Shown one piece after another: positions 61,906 to 64,000 of a stretch of 64,000 bases of DNA. The DNA lies in NCBI GenBank assembly GCA_004123355.1, contig SCHM01000003.1:3677058-3741057 (forward strand), given 5' to 3'. The DNA is from Amphirosellinia nigrospora. Its lineage: Eukaryota; Ascomycota; Sordariomycetes; Xylariales; Xylariaceae. Position 1 is the stretch's first letter; the number at the start of each line of letters is the position of its first letter. A program made the translations under genes and the position numbers. Below the pieces are notes generated by a model. That model searched no databases. It worked only from the letters and a program-made list of their open reading frames with translations, and was not told the origin of the DNA.

Positions 61906-64000
61906 CTAGTTTCGACGGAACGGACCGCCACTGCCAGGGGAGGCATTCCACGCCCATCAAAGCCGAACGAATCGGGTCCTGTATACCCACCCAATCCAGG
62001 GTGTGGCATGAAACCGGGATGTTAACGGCCCTGCATAGAACCCTGGAGGAGGAGCCATGTTGCGAGGAGGGGCCCAGCCATTCCATCTGGATGAGGGAAT
62101 CCGCCCATGGGAAATTACCGTAATTGCCAGGCGGGGTCCAGCGCGCTGCGCACCGGGTAGGCCAGGTGGTGGAGGAATCATGGGCCGAACGGCGTTACCG
62201 GGTTGGGTAGCTGCTGTTGTCCACCCGTCTGCAGCCAGTTGTTTAGAGGCATCTGATCCAAGCCCGGGGTCCTTGACCAGGGCGCTGTAGAATGTGGGTA
62301 GGTTGTGGCGAGTCTCGCGCTCTTGGCGATGAAGAGGCTGCTCATCAAAGAAGCTTGGGGGCCGTTCGGACGAATGTTAGCCTGATGTTGCGAAGGAGCT
62401 CGTTCATGTAGAAAGTCTAATTCGCGTTCTGGGGTTGGGGAATGACTGGACGCGAAGGCTGAGGCATTCTCATGATCAAGGATTCATTATTTCGTTGAGC
62501 ATCTGGCACATTGCGACCACCTTGCATCAATGATACAAGAAACTCCGTGTTAGGGTTACTGTTCCGGCTGGGTGGCTGCTCTGCTCGGTTACCACCTAGA
62601 TTGTGGTTTGGATGACGTTGGCCGATGAGGTCATGCAACATTTGCTGCTCAGGACGCATGGCAACGAACGGTGTGTTCTGCTGGTGGTAGAGAATGAAGA
62701 TCTTGAACGTGGGGAGAACACGAGCCATAGGCTCCTCCCGGGGATCTTGGCCAAATGACTGAAAGGAACCTGGCGATGCCATGACGTTTTTGGGGCCGAA
62801 ATCGTGGCTCGGCGGGGGTTCCGCAAACCCACTGATGGCGGTGTGGAGGATTGACGAGTCTGTTTCTGAAGTTTCTGTAGTAAGGCTTGGAATGCGACCT
62901 TCTCGGCAGCATCCGCCTGTGTACTGACTTTTGGTGAACCTGCCAGAGCCAGCAGCGGATTCACCTCGATGGGAACTGGAGGAGGAACTGAGCTGGGAGG
63001 TTCTGGCTGAAGACGAGCTTGTTCTTGGTTTGTGAAGAAGGTTTGGAATCTTGATCCAGTTTTGGGCTTCGACGCTGGAGCGGCATTCTCGTTGACAACA
63101 TCACTATTGCTCCCTTCCAAGGTGGTCTTCTGGGCAAAGGCGGCAAAGAACTTGTCTGGGCCTAACTCGATGGAAGGGGTGGCTTTTACCGCCTTTGACT
63201 TTATGGCGTCGACATCGACAGGGTCTTGCGGTCAGGACATCCTGGGCCAGTATGGAGTAACTTCAACTTTAGATGTGGTCTTGGCCTTCATCGACTCCAT
63301 GAACTTCTTGAACTCTTCCTGAGTGTGGGCTTGTGGCTCTTCAGCAGGCTCATCGAGCCACTCGGGTTCGCGTTCTTGACGTGGCTCTCGGTCCCAACGG
63401 CGGTCAAATTGCCGCTCCCGAGGCTTATCATGCTGTATATCAGGATTCTCATCAGCTCTGTCTCTCCAACTCTTTGATCTATCGAAGCGCTCTCGTGCTG
63501 TGGAGCTTCGCTGTTGGTCCTATCCATGGATTATCCGTTCGGGTCTTATTCAAGCCGTTTCGGCGCAGCTTATCATTATCATCTCCTTCCTTTTCCCTCG
63601 AGAATTCGCCAAAGTTACGACGGGGCCGGTCGACGTTGTTATCACGATCCTCACCCGCGTGGTCGGCGGTCTCCTCCGAACCGATCAGGGCGTTCGCCCA
63701 TGCGCCCATGAAAACGTTCAGCACCTTCATTGCCGAAGCTTTTACGGGTTTCACAGTGCTCCAACCGTCACTATCCTGATCGCCATCACCTCGGCGTCGT
63801 AAGTTGTTTCTGTTTTCACGATCTCGATCGCGAAAGCGTTCAGTGCTATCGTTGTCACCATTGCGGGGGCGGAACGGGAAGCGATCTCGGATTTCGCCGT
63901 CCTTGGCGGTCTTCTCGCTATCGAAGGGTTTGGCGGTCCGCGACAATGTGGCTGAGTTGAACATTGTCCGTGGTGGTCCAAGAACTATCTCATCTGCGTC
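61906..64000 (-). CDS. Arg/Asp-rich, low-complexity fungal protein, N-terminus beyond the window
   Basis: Partial gene: the frame is open at the window edge (DADEIVLGPPRTMFNSATLS) and runs leftward. An N-terminal charged part has DRFPFRPRNG, ERFRDRDRENRNNLRRRGDG, DGWSTVKP and WIGPTAKLHSTRALR. Then come EEPQAHTQEEFKKFMESMKA, SRFQTFFTNQEQARL, EKVAFQALLQKLQKQTRQ, RPEQQMLHDLIGQRHPNH and NTEFLVSLMQ. A Pro/Gly/Asn-rich end follows (PRNMAPPPGFYAGP), ending GSGGPFRRN at 61,906. The layout (acidic/arginine N-terminus, short conserved helices, Pro/Gln C-terminus) resembles fungal proteins I have seen compared with eIF4E-transporter or other RNA-granule proteins; that link is weak. Several one-base frame changes occur (about 63,740, 63,240, 62,850, 62,420, 62,200 and 61,990). 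Confidence 0.6.

Overview
The window is eukaryotic chromosomal DNA from a filamentous ascomycete (Pezizomycotina), most likely a Sordariomycete. The reasons are short spliceosomal introns (about 38-270 bp, GTAAGT-type donors, TAG/CAG acceptors), monocistronic genes on both strands, housekeeping proteins of clearly fungal type, and intergenic DNA rich in TACCTAGGTA-type palindromes. I assign no genus.

Layout. 1-4.4 kb: a TRAPPC12-like trafficking gene converging on a conserved fungal gene of unknown function. 4.4-9.7 kb: gene-free AT-rich DNA with a 12-bp tandem repeat. 9.7-19.6 kb: a small unknown gene, a conserved fungal membrane-anchored unknown, an Rkm5-like lysine methyltransferase and a long-chain acyl-CoA synthetase (FAA1/FAA4 type). 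21-27 kb: neuronal calcium sensor NCS-1/Frq1 and replication factor CDC45. 28-31 kb: a tandem pair of intron-containing tRNAs and a KDM8-like JmjC protein. 32-44 kb: splicing helicase PRP22, a Pmp3-type proteolipid with a PPxY tail, a fungal unknown with a C/H cluster, mitochondrial helicase SUV3, and a VAMP7-like R-SNARE. 45-52 kb: two tRNA-Asn genes in opposite orientation, then a gene-free block with a hAT-like MITE inserted in one arm of an inverted repeat. 52-64 kb: a small secreted protein, a short-chain dehydrogenase, a G-patch protein, the Sec1/Munc18 protein SEC1, and the 3' part of an Arg/Asp-rich protein that runs off the window.

The dominant odd feature is that many genes, including ones expected to be essential (CDC45, PRP22, SEC1, acyl-CoA synthetase), are interrupted by single-base frame changes. 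Protein similarity resumes in another frame within a few codons. Other genes (TRAPPC12-like, NCS-1, JmjC, PMP3-like) are perfectly open. The simplest reading is residual indel error in an unpolished long-read assembly rather than a block of pseudogenes. Gene spans are therefore given end to end, with the frame breaks noted. I found no CRISPR, prophage, operon or biosynthetic cluster. Several genes act in membrane traffic (TRAPPC12-like, R-SNARE, Sec1, Pmp3-like, NCS-1), but they are scattered and I see no sign that they form one system.
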